The notes below the pieces were generated by a model. It did no database searches and was not told the origin of the DNA. It saw only the letters and a program-made list of their open reading frames with translations. Shown piece after piece: positions 30,976 to 41,396 of a DNA stretch of 54,547 nt. A program made the position numbers and the translations under genes. The DNA lies in assembly GCA_022770425.1 (NCBI GenBank), contig JALEHY010000003.1, forward strand, positions 1 to 54,547. The letters run 5' to 3'. Source of the DNA: Parvimonas sp. GTDB lineage: Bacteria; Bacillota; Clostridia; Tissierellales; Peptoniphilaceae. Position 1 is the stretch's first letter. Every line of letters starts with the position of its first letter.

Positions 30976-32505
30976 CTAATGCCTAAAATGTCTTGTACCT
31001 GTAAATACCATTGCTATACCGTACTTATTACAAAGTTTTATTACATTTTCATCTTTAACAGATCCTCCCGGTTGAATAACACAAGTTATATTATGTTCTT
31101 TTAACAATTCAACAGTATCTTCAAAGAAAAACGCATCTGATGCCAAAACAGCATTTTCCAATTTACCTTTTGCTCTCTCTAAAGCCTCTTCAACAGCCCA
31201 AGAACGTCTTACTTCAGCTTGTCCTATACCGACAGTAGCATTATCTCTAACTACTACAACACCATTTGACCCTACACATTTACAAGTTTTAAATGCAAAT
31301 AATAAATTTTTTAATTCTTCATCAGTAGGTTTTTTTTCTGTAACAAATTTTAAATCACAAGCTAAAAGCACACCATCAAAATCTTGATAAACAATTCCGT
31401 TTAAAACTTCTTTTGACATTTGATTAGGTATTTTAAATTCATTTAAGTTATCTATCTCTATAAGTCTAATATTTTTCTTTTGTTCCAAAATTTTAATGGC
31501 CCTTTTAGAAAATTTATTTGAAATAACAATTTCAACAAAAAATGAATTTAACTTTTGAGCAACTTCTTCCGTAACCTCTCTGTTTAAGGCAATTATTCCG
31601 CCAAAAACAGAAATCTCATCACAAGCATAAGCCTTATCAAATGCTTGTTCAATATTTTCTCCTATCGCAATACCGCATGGACTGTTGTGTTTTACTGCAA
31701 CAACACAAGGTTCTTCAAATTCTTTAACCATTTTTATTGCAGAATACATATCAGTCAAATTATTATAAGATAACTCTTTTCCGTGAAGTTGCTTAAATTC
31801 GGTTTTTTCTCTTTCACGAACATATACTTTTTCATAAAGTGACGCACTTTGATGAGGATTTTCTCCATATCTTAGATTTTGTTTCTTGCTGTAAGTTACA
31901 GTCAGTCTTTCAGGAAATTCATCACCTAATAAATCGTTAAAATAACTTGATATTAGTGCATCGTAATATGCAGTATAATTAAATGCTTTTGATGATAAAT
32001 ACAATCTAAAGTTTTTATCCAAAGTATTTTCTTTTAATTTTAAAATTATATCTGCATAATCTTTTGGATCGACAACTACACAAACATCATTATAATTTTT
32101 AGCTGCCGCTCTAATCATAGACGGTCCGCCTATATCTATATTTTCAATCAAATCTTCATGTGATTTTCCGTCACTGTTCAAAACTTTTTCAAACGGATAA
32201 AGATTATTTACAACCATATCTATTGAAGAAATTCCTAACTTTTCAACGGTCTGTATATGTTTTTTATCATCACGTCTATATAAAATTCCGCCATGAACAA
32301 ATGGATGTAATGTTTTAACTCTACCGTCTAAAATTTCTTTAAAATTTGTAACTTCATCAACTTCGATAACTTCAATGTTTTCACTTTTTAATATCTTGTA
32401 TGTTCCTCCGGTTGAAATAATTTCCCAACCCAAATCAATAAGATTTTTTGCAAAATCGACAATTCCTTCTTTGTCAAAAACACTTATTAAAGCTCTTTTA
32501 CTCAT
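30976..32505 (-). CDS. purH: bifunctional AICAR formyltransferase / IMP cyclohydrolase
   Basis: 509 residues. The N-terminal IMP cyclohydrolase domain opens with ALISVFDKEGIVDFA and carries GGRVKTLHPFVHGGIL-like elements (DGRVKTLHPFVHGGILYRRD). The C-terminal formyltransferase carries VAVKHNSPCGIAIG with the catalytic Lys-His pair near 266-267. It performs the last two steps to IMP. Its start overlaps the purN end by eight bases, with GGAGG inside purN. Confidence 0.97.
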   Translation of the reverse strand: MSKRALISVFDKEGIVDFAKNLIDLGWEIISTGGTYKILKSENIEVIEVDEVTNFKEILDGRVKTLHPFVHGGILYRRDDKKHIQTVEKLGISSIDMVVNNLYPFEKVLNSDGKSHEDLIENIDIGGPSMIRAAAKNYNDVCVVVDPKDYADIILKLKENTLDKNFRLYLSSKAFNYTAYYDALISSYFNDLLGDEFPERLTVTYSKKQNLRYGENPHQSASLYEKVYVREREKTEFKQLHGKELSYNNLTDMYSAIKMVKEFEEPCVVAVKHNSPCGIAIGENIEQAFDKAYACDEISVFGGIIALNREVTEEVAQKLNSFFVEIVISNKFSKRAIKILEQKKNIRLIEIDNLNEFKIPNQMSKEVLNGIVYQDFDGVLLACDLKFVTEKKPTDEELKNLLFAFKTCKCVGSNGVVVVRDNATVGIGQAEVRRSWAVEEALERAKGKLENAVLASDAFFFEDTVELLKEHNITCVIQPGGSVKDENVIKLCNKYGIAMVFTGTRHFRH

Positions 32506-33130
32506 CTCTGTCCTCCACTACAAAAGTTTTATTATCTTTAAATAAAATTCTGTTTTCACAAAATGCCTTTACTGTTTCAACTATTAATTTATGTTCTTTA
32601 ACCAATACTTTTTGTGCAATACTTTTATAATCATCCGTTATGTCAACAAGTACAAAATCTTGTAAAATTATCGCTCCTGTATCAACATTTTCGTCAACAA
32701 AATGAGTTGTTGCTCCGGTAATTTTAACTCCTGAATTTATAACTGCCTTATGAACATTTTCACCATAAAAACCCTCTCCACAAAATGAAGGTATCAGTGA
32801 AGGGTGAATGTTAATAACTTTTTTATCATAAGTCTTTACAAATTTTTCGGTTAAAATATTTAAATATCCTGCTAAAACAACCAAGTCAATATTTTTTGCT
32901 TTCAAATTTTCAATTATAACTTCATCATACTCTTCATTTGATTTGAAAGATTTTCTTGATAAATACAAAGTATTTATATTTTCATTTTTTGCTCTAACTA
33001 AACCATAAGCATTTTTTCTGTTAGAAATAACAAGATTTATCTTTGCATCAATTTCTTTTTGCTTTACAGCATCTATTATGGCTTGTAAGTTTGTACCTCC
33101 ACCTGAAATTAAAACAGCAATATTAAGCAT
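32498..33130 (-). CDS. purN: phosphoribosylglycinamide formyltransferase
   Basis: 210 residues. Folate-dependent GAR transformylase with LISGGGTNLQAIIDAV at 7-22, the catalytic Asn-His region INIHPSLIPSF near 105-115, and the Asp loop HFVDENVDTGAII near 138-150. It uses 10-formyltetrahydrofolate. Start at ATG after AGGAAGG. Confidence 0.97.
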   Translation of the reverse strand: MLNIAVLISGGGTNLQAIIDAVKQKEIDAKINLVISNRKNAYGLVRAKNENINTLYLSRKSFKSNEEYDEVIIENLKAKNIDLVVLAGYLNILTEKFVKTYDKKVINIHPSLIPSFCGEGFYGENVHKAVINSGVKITGATTHFVDENVDTGAIILQDFVLVDITDDYKSIAQKVLVKEHKLIVETVKAFCENRILFKDNKTFVVEDRDE

Positions 33131-33148
33131 ATCTACCTTCCTAATAAA

Positions 33149-34594
33149 TTATTTTTTATTTTTTAAAAACTCTCTTTGGATATCTGTCATAGAATTTAAA
33201 AAATCTTCTTCATAATCATACAACCCTGCAGAGTAATCTCCATTAAAACAATCCATACACAAACCACTATAAGGTGCATCAAACTTTAATCCTATGGAAT
33301 CAATAAGACCTTTTTCACTCAAATATCCCAAAGAATCAGCACCAATCATTTCTCTTATTTCTTCCAAAGATTTATTTGCAGCAATAAGTTCTTCTGTTTT
33401 TGAAATATCTATACCATAAAAACTCGGAAAAACAAAAGGCGGAGAAGCAATTCTTACATGAACTTCCAAAGCACCTGCTTCTTTCAAAAGTTTAACAATC
33501 CTTCTGCAAGTCGTACCCCTTACAATAGAATCATCTACCATCACAACTTTTTTCCCACTAACAACACCTTTTACTGCTGACAATTTCATTCTTACACCTT
33601 GCTCCCTAAGTTCTTGAGTCGGTTGAATAAAAGTTCTTGCAATGTACTGATTTTTGATTAACCCCATTTCATAAGGCAGTCCGCTTGCTTCAGCATATCC
33701 GCTTGCAGCAGATAAAGAAGAATTCGGAACACCTACAACAATATCGGCATTTGGTGCAGGACATTCTTTCGCTAAAGTCATCCCTGTTCTTTTTCTTGCT
33801 GTATGAACATTTACACTTGCAATATTTGAATCCGGTCTTGCAAAATATACATACTCCATTGCAGCAATAGAAATTCTGTCAGGTTCTATATAATTTTCTA
33901 TTTTTAAACCGTCTTTATTTATTATAGCTAATTGCCCGGCTTTTACATTACAAACAAAATCCGCCCCTATCGTATCAATAGCACAAGTTTCACTTGCCAT
34001 AACAAAAGCACCGTTTTTTGTTTTCCCTATTACAAGAGGTCTTAAAGAATTTCTGTCAACCGCTCCGTACAAAGTATCTTTAAGCATAACTAAATAAGTA
34101 AAGCCTCCTTTTATTTTTGTCAAACTCTCTTTTAATTGTTCTTCAAAAGAATTTTTTTTACTTCTTCTTATCAAATGAATTAAGACCTCTGTATCTGATG
34201 ACGAATGAAATATAGCACCTTGTTTTTCTAATTCATTTCTCAAACTTTTTGCATTTATCAAATTTCCATTATGACAAATTCCCACACTCATATCATAAAA
34301 ATCAAATAAAAACGGTTGAACGTTTCTAATGCTGTTATCTCCCGCTGTCGCATATCTAACATGCCCAATGGCAGTATTACCTTTTAAGTCTGAAAGAATT
34401 TCTTTATTTTTAAATACTTCTGAAACAAGCCCAATATTTCTGTAACTATATAAATTTTCTCCGTCTGATGATATTATGCCGGCTCCTTCTTGCCCTCTGT
34501 GTTGTAAACTGTGAAGTCCAAAGTATGTTAATTTTGAAGCATCTATATGATTCCAAATTCCAAAAACTCCACATTCTTCATTAATTCCACGCAC
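33149..34594 (-). CDS. purF: amidophosphoribosyltransferase
   Basis: 481 residues; catalyses the first committed step, PRPP plus glutamine to phosphoribosylamine. A short propeptide MRGINEE precedes the N-terminal nucleophile Cys (CGVFGIWN), so it is of the self-processing Bacillus type. PRPP motif VVMVDDSIVRGTT near 345-357, and late Cys residues in GLCMDCFNGDYS that ligate the 4Fe-4S cluster in that type. It begins with GTG and overlaps purC by 14 bases. Confidence 0.96.
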   Translation of the reverse strand: MRGINEECGVFGIWNHIDASKLTYFGLHSLQHRGQEGAGIISSDGENLYSYRNIGLVSEVFKNKEILSDLKGNTAIGHVRYATAGDNSIRNVQPFLFDFYDMSVGICHNGNLINAKSLRNELEKQGAIFHSSSDTEVLIHLIRRSKKNSFEEQLKESLTKIKGGFTYLVMLKDTLYGAVDRNSLRPLVIGKTKNGAFVMASETCAIDTIGADFVCNVKAGQLAIINKDGLKIENYIEPDRISIAAMEYVYFARPDSNIASVNVHTARKRTGMTLAKECPAPNADIVVGVPNSSLSAASGYAEASGLPYEMGLIKNQYIARTFIQPTQELREQGVRMKLSAVKGVVSGKKVVMVDDSIVRGTTCRRIVKLLKEAGALEVHVRIASPPFVFPSFYGIDISKTEELIAANKSLEEIREMIGADSLGYLSEKGLIDSIGLKFDAPYSGLCMDCFNGDYSAGLYDYEEDFLNSMTDIQREFLKNKK

Positions 34595-35288
34595 TTAATA
34601 TTCTCCTTAAAACTTCTTCATAAGCATCCATAACTGAACCTAAATCTCTACGAAAACGGTCCTTATCCAACTTTGCCATTGTTTCAACATCCCATAGTCT
34701 ACAAGTATCAGGAGAAATTTCATCTGCCAATATAATTTTTCCATCACTTGTTCTTCCAAATTCGATTTTAAAATCTACCAAAATCAAATCAGCTTTCAAG
34801 AAAAATTCTTTTAATATCTCATTTATTTTTTCTGTTTGTTCTTTTATTTGTTTTAATTCATCTTCAGTAATAAGTTCCAAAGCTAAAGCATGATCATCAT
34901 TTATCAACGGGTCATTTAATTCATCATTTTTATAACTCAACTCAAAAACGGCTTTTTTTAATATCTTTCCTTCCTCTAATCCGTATCTCTTAGCCATAGA
35001 ACCTGCAACTATATTTCTTGTGATAACCTCTAAATGAATTATTTTTACATGTTTACAAATTTGATCTGTATCATTTACCTTTTTTATAAAATGAGTTTTT
35101 ACTCCGTTCTTTTCTAAATGTTCGAAAATAAATGAAGTAATGGTATTATTTAAAATTCCTTTTTTATCAAACTCTTGCTTTTTTTCTCCATTAAATGCAG
35201 TGGCACTGTTTTTATAATGAACATATATTTCTTCATTATTTTCACATTCAAATAATTGTTTTGCCTTTCCTTCATATAAAAGTTTCAT
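34581..35288 (-). CDS. purC: SAICAR synthetase, operon-internal copy
   Basis: 235 residues. ATP-dependent ligation of aspartate to CAIR. Starts MKLLYEGKAKQLFE, and has VEIIHLEVITRN-like VKIIHLEVITRNIVAGS near 81-97, FGRTSDGKIILADEISPDTCRLWD near 178-201 and the C-terminal helix KDRFRRDLGSV. It is the common Firmicutes purC in its usual place before purF. A second, divergent copy lies at 40634-41311. Confidence 0.95.
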   Translation of the reverse strand: MKLLYEGKAKQLFECENNEEIYVHYKNSATAFNGEKKQEFDKKGILNNTITSFIFEHLEKNGVKTHFIKKVNDTDQICKHVKIIHLEVITRNIVAGSMAKRYGLEEGKILKKAVFELSYKNDELNDPLINDDHALALELITEDELKQIKEQTEKINEILKEFFLKADLILVDFKIEFGRTSDGKIILADEISPDTCRLWDVETMAKLDKDRFRRDLGSVMDAYEEVLRRILSAWN

Positions 35289-35290
35289 TA

Positions 35291-38200
35291 TTATTTTCCT
35301 CCTTTGAAATAATTCACTCCGTTTTTAAATATTTCCTGTAAATTTTTTATAGTTTTTGTTTTATACAAATCAGTTCCGTAACGCTCGCTATGTCCCATTT
35401 TTCCTAAAATAAGTCCATTTTCGCTTATCATTCCTTCTATTGCATATAATGAACCGTTAGGATTAAATTTACCATTTATTGTAGCATTACCCTCAAAGTC
35501 ACAATATTGAAAAGCTGCCAAATGTTTAAATTTTTCGATATTGTTTCCGACAATTTTCCCTTCTCCGTGACTGTATGCAACTTCATGCAATTCCCCGATT
35601 TCAAAATCTTGAGTCCATGGAGAATTTGTATTTGCTACTCGGGTTATTGCTGTTGTCGATATATGATGATAACTGTCGTTTCTATATAATGTCAAATCAT
35701 CTTTAGTCAAATCTTTTATTTCTCCATAAGGCAATAATCCTGACTTAATTAATGCTTGAAATCCGTTACAAATTCCTAAAATTAATTTTTTGTCTTGTAA
35801 ATGTTTATGAATAGCTGTTTTTACTTTTTCATTTTTCAAAACATTCACTATAAATTTTGCACTTCCGTCAGGTTCGTCACCACTTGAAAATCCACCCGGT
35901 AACATAATTATATGAGAATTTTTAATTTCTCTTACCAAATCATTAATTGAATGCTCAATATCATCTGATTTTTTATTTCTAAAGACAACAGTGGTTGTTA
36001 CAGCACCTGCCTGTTTAAATGCTTTTTCAAGATCATATTCACAGTTTGTCCCCGGAAATACAGGAATCAATACTTTCACTTCTTCAATATAATTAGGATA
36101 ATATTTTTTCTCTTTATATTTAGTTTCAATGTTTTCACAATTTGTTTTTTCTAAATTTTGATACAAAGGATATATTCCGTTCAAAGTGTTTGTATAAGCA
36201 TTATAAATTTCTTTGTAGTCAAATTCTATTTTATTAATCACAATTTTTTCGCTTACAGTTCCTATTTTTTCAAAAGGCACTTCGTCTACCGCTTCAATAA
36301 CCATAGATGCAGGCACAAAATCCATTGCATCTTTTTTATCTAAAGTAAATCCTAAATTACTTCCTATCCCCATTTTAACAAGAGATGAAATTAAACTGCC
36401 TTCTTCTTGAACATAGACGGAAACAACTTTTCCTTCTTTAATTAAACGTTCAACTGTTTCGTAATTTTCTAAAGTTTTATCAATATCCGGATATCCTTTA
36501 GAATCTTTAATTACGGGAACAAAATATAATTTATTTCCGACACGTTTTAATTCAGGAGTAATCACATCTTTAATTTTAATCGGTGTACATGAAAATGAAA
36601 TTAAAGTTTCAACAACATTTAATTCATTAAAAGTTCCGGACATACTGTCTTTCCCACCAATACTTGGAGCCCCTATCTTATTTTGAGCATATATTGCTCC
36701 GAGTAAACTTTGAGTTACTTTTCCCCACTTTTTAGGATCTTTACCTAACTTTTCAAAATATTCTTGAAAAGAAAAATACAGACTTTCTTTATTACCTCCA
36801 ACTGCATAAACTTTTGCAACAGATTCTAAAACTGCATAAACTGAAGACAAAAACGGAGAATAGTGTGAAATTTTAGGAATAAATCCATATGTCAAAACTG
36901 TTGCTGTGTCACTTGTTGAATATAAAGTAGGTAATGCTTGGACTCCGGCTTGAACAGGTGTTAATTGATTTTTGCCTGCAAAAGGCATTAACACACTTGT
37001 AGCTCCTATTGAGCCATCAAATCTTTGAGCAAGTCCTTTTTGACAAGTAACGTTTAATGACGAAAGTTCATTTAATATATTTTCTCTACTTACCTCTTTT
37101 GACTTAAAAGGATTTTCAGCATTGTTGTCTACTAAAATACTTTTTGAATGTTGCCTTACACCGCTTGTTGACAAAAAATCGGCTCCCATATCAACAACTT
37201 TTTCATCAAAGTAATACATTTCAAGTCTTCGTCTATCTGTTATGACAGCAACTTTTGAATATTCTATGTTTTCTTTTTCACATTCTTTTGTAAAAAATTC
37301 ATAATCATTAGGGGAAATAACAACCGCCATTCTTTCTTGAGATTCACTTGTTGCAATTTCAGTTGGATTTAATCCTTCATATTTCAGTAAAACTTTATCC
37401 AAATGAATTTCTATTCCTTCAGAAAGTTCTCCAATTGCGACACAAACTCCACCTGCACCGAAATCATTACATTTTTTTATTAGTTTTGTCACTTCCGGTT
37501 TTCTAAACAGCCTTTGAATTTTTCTTTCTTCAATAGCATTTCCTTTTTGAACCTGACTTGAAGCTGTTTCTAAAGAATCATCAGTATGAATCAAACTTGA
37601 ACCGCTTGCTCCTTGTATTCCGTCTCTTCCTGTTCTTCCGCCAATCAACAAAACTATATCGTCTTTTTTAGGACTTTCTCTTTTGAAATCTCCATATTTT
37701 ACCGCTCCTACTACCGCTCCGACTTCCATATGCTTGGCAACATAAGAATCATCATAAAGTTCCTTAACATATGTAGTTGTAAGTCCTATTTGATTTCCAT
37801 AAGATGAATATCCCTCTGTTGCTTTTTTTGAAATATCAACTTGCGGTAATTTATGTGTTAAAGTATCTTCTCTTTTTTGTAAAATATTTCCACAACCGGT
37901 AATTCTCATTGCCTGATAAACATAACTTCTTCCGGATAACGGATCTCTTATTGCACCGCCTACACAGGTGCTTGCACCACCAAAAGGCTCTATTTCCGTA
38001 GGATGATTATGTGTTTCATTTTTAAACTGAATTAACCACTTTTCAACTTTTCCGTTGTTGACAATATCTGTAAAAAATGAACATGCATTAATTTCTTCAC
38101 TGACTTCAATATTTGTATCATTCAAAATATTTCTGTGGTATTTGCCTACGATGCTTGCCATATCCATCAAAGTTATAGGCTTTGTAATGTTTAACTGTTT

Positions 38201-38959
38201 TCTCATATCTAAGTATATATCAAAAGCATTTTGCATTTCCTCTTGAAATAATTCTGATTCTATCCTAATTTCATCTAATATTGTTTCAAATGTTGTATGC
38301 CTACAATGATCACTCCAATAACAATCCAAAACATAAATTTCCGTTTCAGTAGGATTTCTGTCTTCTGTTTTAAAATGTTCTTGTATAAATAATAAGTCCT
38401 CTATATCCATTGCTAAAGAAAGTTCTTTCTTTAACTTTAACAGTTCATCTTTTGAATAATATAAAAAATTTGATAAATTTTTCAAAGGTTTTATTTCTGA
38501 ATTTATTGAAAAACTTAAAGTACTCATATCTTTTATTCTTGATTCAATAGGATTTACCAAATATTTTTCAATTTTTTGCAGTTCATCACAAGTTAATTTT
38601 CTATCAAAAACAATTAATCTACCACTTCTAACAGTTACATTTGCCTTATCATTTAGAAGTGATATACATTGCATTGCACTATCTGCTCTTTGGTCATATT
38701 GAGCCGGCAAAGTTTCATAAGCGAAAAACTTTTTATCACAAAGTTCAACTTCTTCAAAAATTTCATCAATCATAATTTCCGAAAAAACAGAATTTTTAGC
38801 TAATTTATAAGTCTTTTCGTCAATATTGTAAATATCGTAAATATTATATAAATCTAATGACCTGAGCTCTAATTTATATTCTGTATTTAATTTTTCTTTC
38901 AGTTCTATTTCTTCTTTATTGTAACCAAATCTTTTTTTTACAAAAATTCTTTTGTTCAT
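35291..38959 (-). CDS. purL: phosphoribosylformylglycinamidine synthase, single-chain
   Basis: 1222 residues, so PurS, PurL and PurQ functions are one polypeptide. The synthetase core carries the Clostridia-type motifs DCYWSDHCRHTTF near 207-219 and KNETHNHPTEIEPFGGAST near 309-327. The glutaminase domain from about 985 holds PGTNCEYD, PGGFSSGDEPDG and the nucleophile Cys in LGICNGFQALI, ending in a catalytic His-Glu region. It makes FGAM from FGAR with glutamine and ATP. It starts after AGGAGG. Confidence 0.97.
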   Translation of the reverse strand: MNKRIFVKKRFGYNKEEIELKEKLNTEYKLELRSLDLYNIYDIYNIDEKTYKLAKNSVFSEIMIDEIFEEVELCDKKFFAYETLPAQYDQRADSAMQCISLLNDKANVTVRSGRLIVFDRKLTCDELQKIEKYLVNPIESRIKDMSTLSFSINSEIKPLKNLSNFLYYSKDELLKLKKELSLAMDIEDLLFIQEHFKTEDRNPTETEIYVLDCYWSDHCRHTTFETILDEIRIESELFQEEMQNAFDIYLDMRKQLNITKPITLMDMASIVGKYHRNILNDTNIEVSEEINACSFFTDIVNNGKVEKWLIQFKNETHNHPTEIEPFGGASTCVGGAIRDPLSGRSYVYQAMRITGCGNILQKREDTLTHKLPQVDISKKATEGYSSYGNQIGLTTTYVKELYDDSYVAKHMEVGAVVGAVKYGDFKRESPKKDDIVLLIGGRTGRDGIQGASGSSLIHTDDSLETASSQVQKGNAIEERKIQRLFRKPEVTKLIKKCNDFGAGGVCVAIGELSEGIEIHLDKVLLKYEGLNPTEIATSESQERMAVVISPNDYEFFTKECEKENIEYSKVAVITDRRRLEMYYFDEKVVDMGADFLSTSGVRQHSKSILVDNNAENPFKSKEVSRENILNELSSLNVTCQKGLAQRFDGSIGATSVLMPFAGKNQLTPVQAGVQALPTLYSTSDTATVLTYGFIPKISHYSPFLSSVYAVLESVAKVYAVGGNKESLYFSFQEYFEKLGKDPKKWGKVTQSLLGAIYAQNKIGAPSIGGKDSMSGTFNELNVVETLISFSCTPIKIKDVITPELKRVGNKLYFVPVIKDSKGYPDIDKTLENYETVERLIKEGKVVSVYVQEEGSLISSLVKMGIGSNLGFTLDKKDAMDFVPASMVIEAVDEVPFEKIGTVSEKIVINKIEFDYKEIYNAYTNTLNGIYPLYQNLEKTNCENIETKYKEKKYYPNYIEEVKVLIPVFPGTNCEYDLEKAFKQAGAVTTTVVFRNKKSDDIEHSINDLVREIKNSHIIMLPGGFSSGDEPDGSAKFIVNVLKNEKVKTAIHKHLQDKKLILGICNGFQALIKSGLLPYGEIKDLTKDDLTLYRNDSYHHISTTAITRVANTNSPWTQDFEIGELHEVAYSHGEGKIVGNNIEKFKHLAAFQYCDFEGNATINGKFNPNGSLYAIEGMISENGLILGKMGHSERYGTDLYKTKTIKNLQEIFKNGVNYFKGGK

Positions 38960-38983
38960 GATTCCTCCTAATAGAATTTTCTG

Positions 38984-40012
38984 TTATACCAAAATAACAT
39001 TGGAATTACCTTTTACAACTTCTCCGATCTCATAAATTTCTTCATTCATATCTTCAAAAAGTTTCTTTATATTCTCCACATCTTTTTTTTCAACAAATAA
39101 AAGCATTCCCACTCCCATATTAAAAGTTCCATACATTTCTTCTTTTGAAATTTCTCCCCATTGTTGAAGAAGTGAAAATATTTCTTTTTTGGGAATTTTC
39201 TTCTCAAAAATTTTGGCATCTACATTTTCTCCTAAAACTCTCGGAACATTTTCATACAAACCTCCGCCTGTTATATGACAAAGTCCGTTGATTTTAAAAT
39301 TTTCAAGTAATTTCACAACGACCTTTGCATAAATTCGAGTTGGTGTTAAAAGTTCTTGTCCTAAAGTTTTTCCTGTGGAAATCTTATCATCAAGAGAAAA
39401 TTTCTTGTAATCAAAAATTATTTTTCTGACTAAAGAAAACCCGTTACTGTGAACTCCTGATGACGGTAAAGCCAAAATAATATTTCCTTCTTTTACGCTT
39501 TTCTTTCCGTCAATAATTTTCTTCTTATCAACAACTCCGACACAAAATCCTGCAATGTCGTAATCGTCTTCTTTATATATTCCGGGCATTTCAGCAGTTT
39601 CCCCTCCAATTAAAGCAGCATTTGATTGAATGCACCCTTGTGCAACTCCCTCGACAATACTTGCCATTTTTTCAGCAACTAATTTCCCTGTTGCAATATA
39701 ATCCAAGAAAAACAAAGGTTTAGCTCCTTGACATAAAATGTCATTTACACACATTGCAACGCAATCAATACCGACAGTATTATGCAAATCCATCATCTGA
39801 GCAAGTTTTACTTTAGTACCGACTCCATCTGTACCTGAAACTAAAACCGGATTTTCATAAGCGTCTTTATTAAGTTCAAAAAGTCCGGAAAATCCTCCCA
39901 AATCTGAAAGAACTCCATCAGTATAAGTATTCTTTATAAATTTTTTTATCAAGTTTACCTCATTGTAGCCTTCGTGTTTATCTACACCTGCAGATTTATA
40001 AGTTAATGCCAT
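38984..40012 (-). CDS. purM: phosphoribosylformylglycinamidine cyclo-ligase
   Basis: 342 residues. AIR synthetase, closes the imidazole ring. Recognised by VSGTDGVGTKVKLA near 58-71, DCVAMCVNDILCQGAKPLFFLDY near 83-105 and the IGGETAEMPG loop near 135-144. GGAGG precedes the ATG. It sits between purE and purL. Confidence 0.97.
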   Translation of the reverse strand: MALTYKSAGVDKHEGYNEVNLIKKFIKNTYTDGVLSDLGGFSGLFELNKDAYENPVLVSGTDGVGTKVKLAQMMDLHNTVGIDCVAMCVNDILCQGAKPLFFLDYIATGKLVAEKMASIVEGVAQGCIQSNAALIGGETAEMPGIYKEDDYDIAGFCVGVVDKKKIIDGKKSVKEGNIILALPSSGVHSNGFSLVRKIIFDYKKFSLDDKISTGKTLGQELLTPTRIYAKVVVKLLENFKINGLCHITGGGLYENVPRVLGENVDAKIFEKKIPKKEIFSLLQQWGEISKEEMYGTFNMGVGMLLFVEKKDVENIKKLFEDMNEEIYEIGEVVKGNSNVILV

Positions 40013-40046
40013 TTATATCCTCCTTAAATCAAGTCGTAATCCGATT

Positions 40047-40526
40047 TTATAAATCAAGTTGTTTATCCATTTCTTTTACTTGTTCTTTCATCTTCAATTT
40101 GTAATCTTTAAGTTTTAATTTTAATTTATCGTACTTAACAGAAAGAATCTGAGCTGCTAAAATGCCGGCATTTTCTGCTCCGTCAATCGCAACTGTTGCA
40201 ACGGGTACTCCTTTTGGCATTTGTACAGTTGATAAAAGGGCATCTAATCCGTCAAGTGTAGATGATTTAACAGGTACTCCAATAACAGGATTAGTTGAAA
40301 TTCCGGCCAAAACTCCGGCCAGATGAGCAGCTTTCCCTGCAAATGCGATTATCAACTCAATTCCGTCTTTTTCCATAGAATTTACAAATTCAACTGCAAA
40401 GTCTAAAGAACGATGAGCAGAAATAACTTTTGCCTCATATTCTATTCCAAATTCTTCTAAAACAACACAACACTTTTTGGCGATTTCTTTATCAGAAATA
40501 CTTCCCATAATAACAGCAACTTTCAT
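40047..40526 (-). CDS. purE: N5-carboxyaminoimidazole ribonucleotide mutase
   Basis: 159 residues. The family start KVAVIMGSISDKEIAKK and the catalytic SAHRS motif near 40-44 are present; the substrate loop is AFAGKAAHLAG. These are class I features, in which PurE works with PurK. No purK is in the window. The C-terminus has an unusual extra Lys-rich coil KLKLKLKDYKLKMKEQ. ATG at 40526 behind GGAGG. Confidence 0.95.
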   Translation of the reverse strand: MKVAVIMGSISDKEIAKKCCVVLEEFGIEYEAKVISAHRSLDFAVEFVNSMEKDGIELIIAFAGKAAHLAGVLAGISTNPVIGVPVKSSTLDGLDALLSTVQMPKGVPVATVAIDGAENAGILAAQILSVKYDKLKLKLKDYKLKMKEQVKEMDKQLDL

Positions 40527-40602
40527 AAAATCCTCCATAACTCAAAAACTTTTTTCTATATTTTCTATCAAACAACAAAATATAATCCTGTTGATTTTAA
40601 AT

Positions 40603-40627
40603 AAAAAAGTCGGGTATTCTCCCGACT
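40603..40627 (-). terminator. intrinsic terminator between the riboswitch-linked purC and purE
   Basis: AGTCGGG and CCCGACT form a perfect seven-base-pair, GC-rich stem with six T on the minus strand. It lies just past the stop codon of the upstream purC. Genes downstream must use read-through or a promoter between 40540 and 40600 that I cannot see clearly. Confidence 0.85.
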
Positions 40628-40633
40628 AAATAA

Positions 40634-41311
40634 CTACTTAAGCAAAAAAGAATACAAATCTGTAGGCGCAACTATAGTTTCTCCGTTATAAACTCTCATA
40701 TTTCCGCCTGATATTTCGTCAATCAAAACTACTTCCCCATTTACTCTACCAAACTCTAATTTGATATCATATAAAGTAAGTCCTTTTTCTTTCAAAGTAT
40801 CTCTTATAATTGTACAAATTTCTTTTGTACGCATAACTAAATCTTCATATTCTTTATCTGTTAATATATTTAATGCAACCAAAGCATCTTTTGTGATTAA
40901 TGGGTCACATCTTTCATCATCTTTTAGTGTGATTTCAACATAAGTATCCAAATCTGTATTAGGTTTTATGTATTGTCCGTACCTTCTTATAAAACTTCCT
41001 ACAGCTTTAAATCTACAAATAACTTCTATACCGTTACCAAAAACTTTTGCAGGCATAACCGTCATAGTATTTTCATCTAAATTACAATCTACATAATGAG
41101 TTTTTACACCTTTTTCTTTTAAAAGCTCAAAAAAATATTTTGTAATCTTAAGTCCCTCTTGACCAACACCATCTATAGACAACCCGACAGTGTTTGCACC
41201 GGGATCAAAAACTCCGTTTTCTCCTGTAACATCATCCTTAAATTTTAAAACATAATTTCCATCTTCGCTCTTGTAAATGTCTTTTGTCTTTCCAGTGTAA
41301 ATTTTTTCCAT
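40634..41311 (-). CDS. purC: SAICAR synthetase, second copy under the PRPP riboswitch
   Basis: 225 residues. Recognised by MEKIYTGKTKDIYKSEDGN, the VICRFKAVGSFIRRYG block near 100-115, DPLITKDALVALNIL and LEFGRVNGEVVLIDEIS. It differs strongly from the operon-internal purC: different N-terminus, GGNMRVYNGE in place of DTCRLWD. Two paralogs of different lineage are therefore present. The ATG at 41311 follows GGAGG; an upstream ATG is unsupported. Confidence 0.92.
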   Translation of the reverse strand: MEKIYTGKTKDIYKSEDGNYVLKFKDDVTGENGVFDPGANTVGLSIDGVGQEGLKITKYFFELLKEKGVKTHYVDCNLDENTMTVMPAKVFGNGIEVICRFKAVGSFIRRYGQYIKPNTDLDTYVEITLKDDERCDPLITKDALVALNILTDKEYEDLVMRTKEICTIIRDTLKEKGLTLYDIKLEFGRVNGEVVLIDEISGGNMRVYNGETIVAPTDLYSFLLK

Positions 41312-41396
41312 AAAATACCTCCATAAATAACAACTACTTAACAAGTAATCCCACTTTCTGAAATATATTTGTAAAAAGACAATTTAATAACAAATA

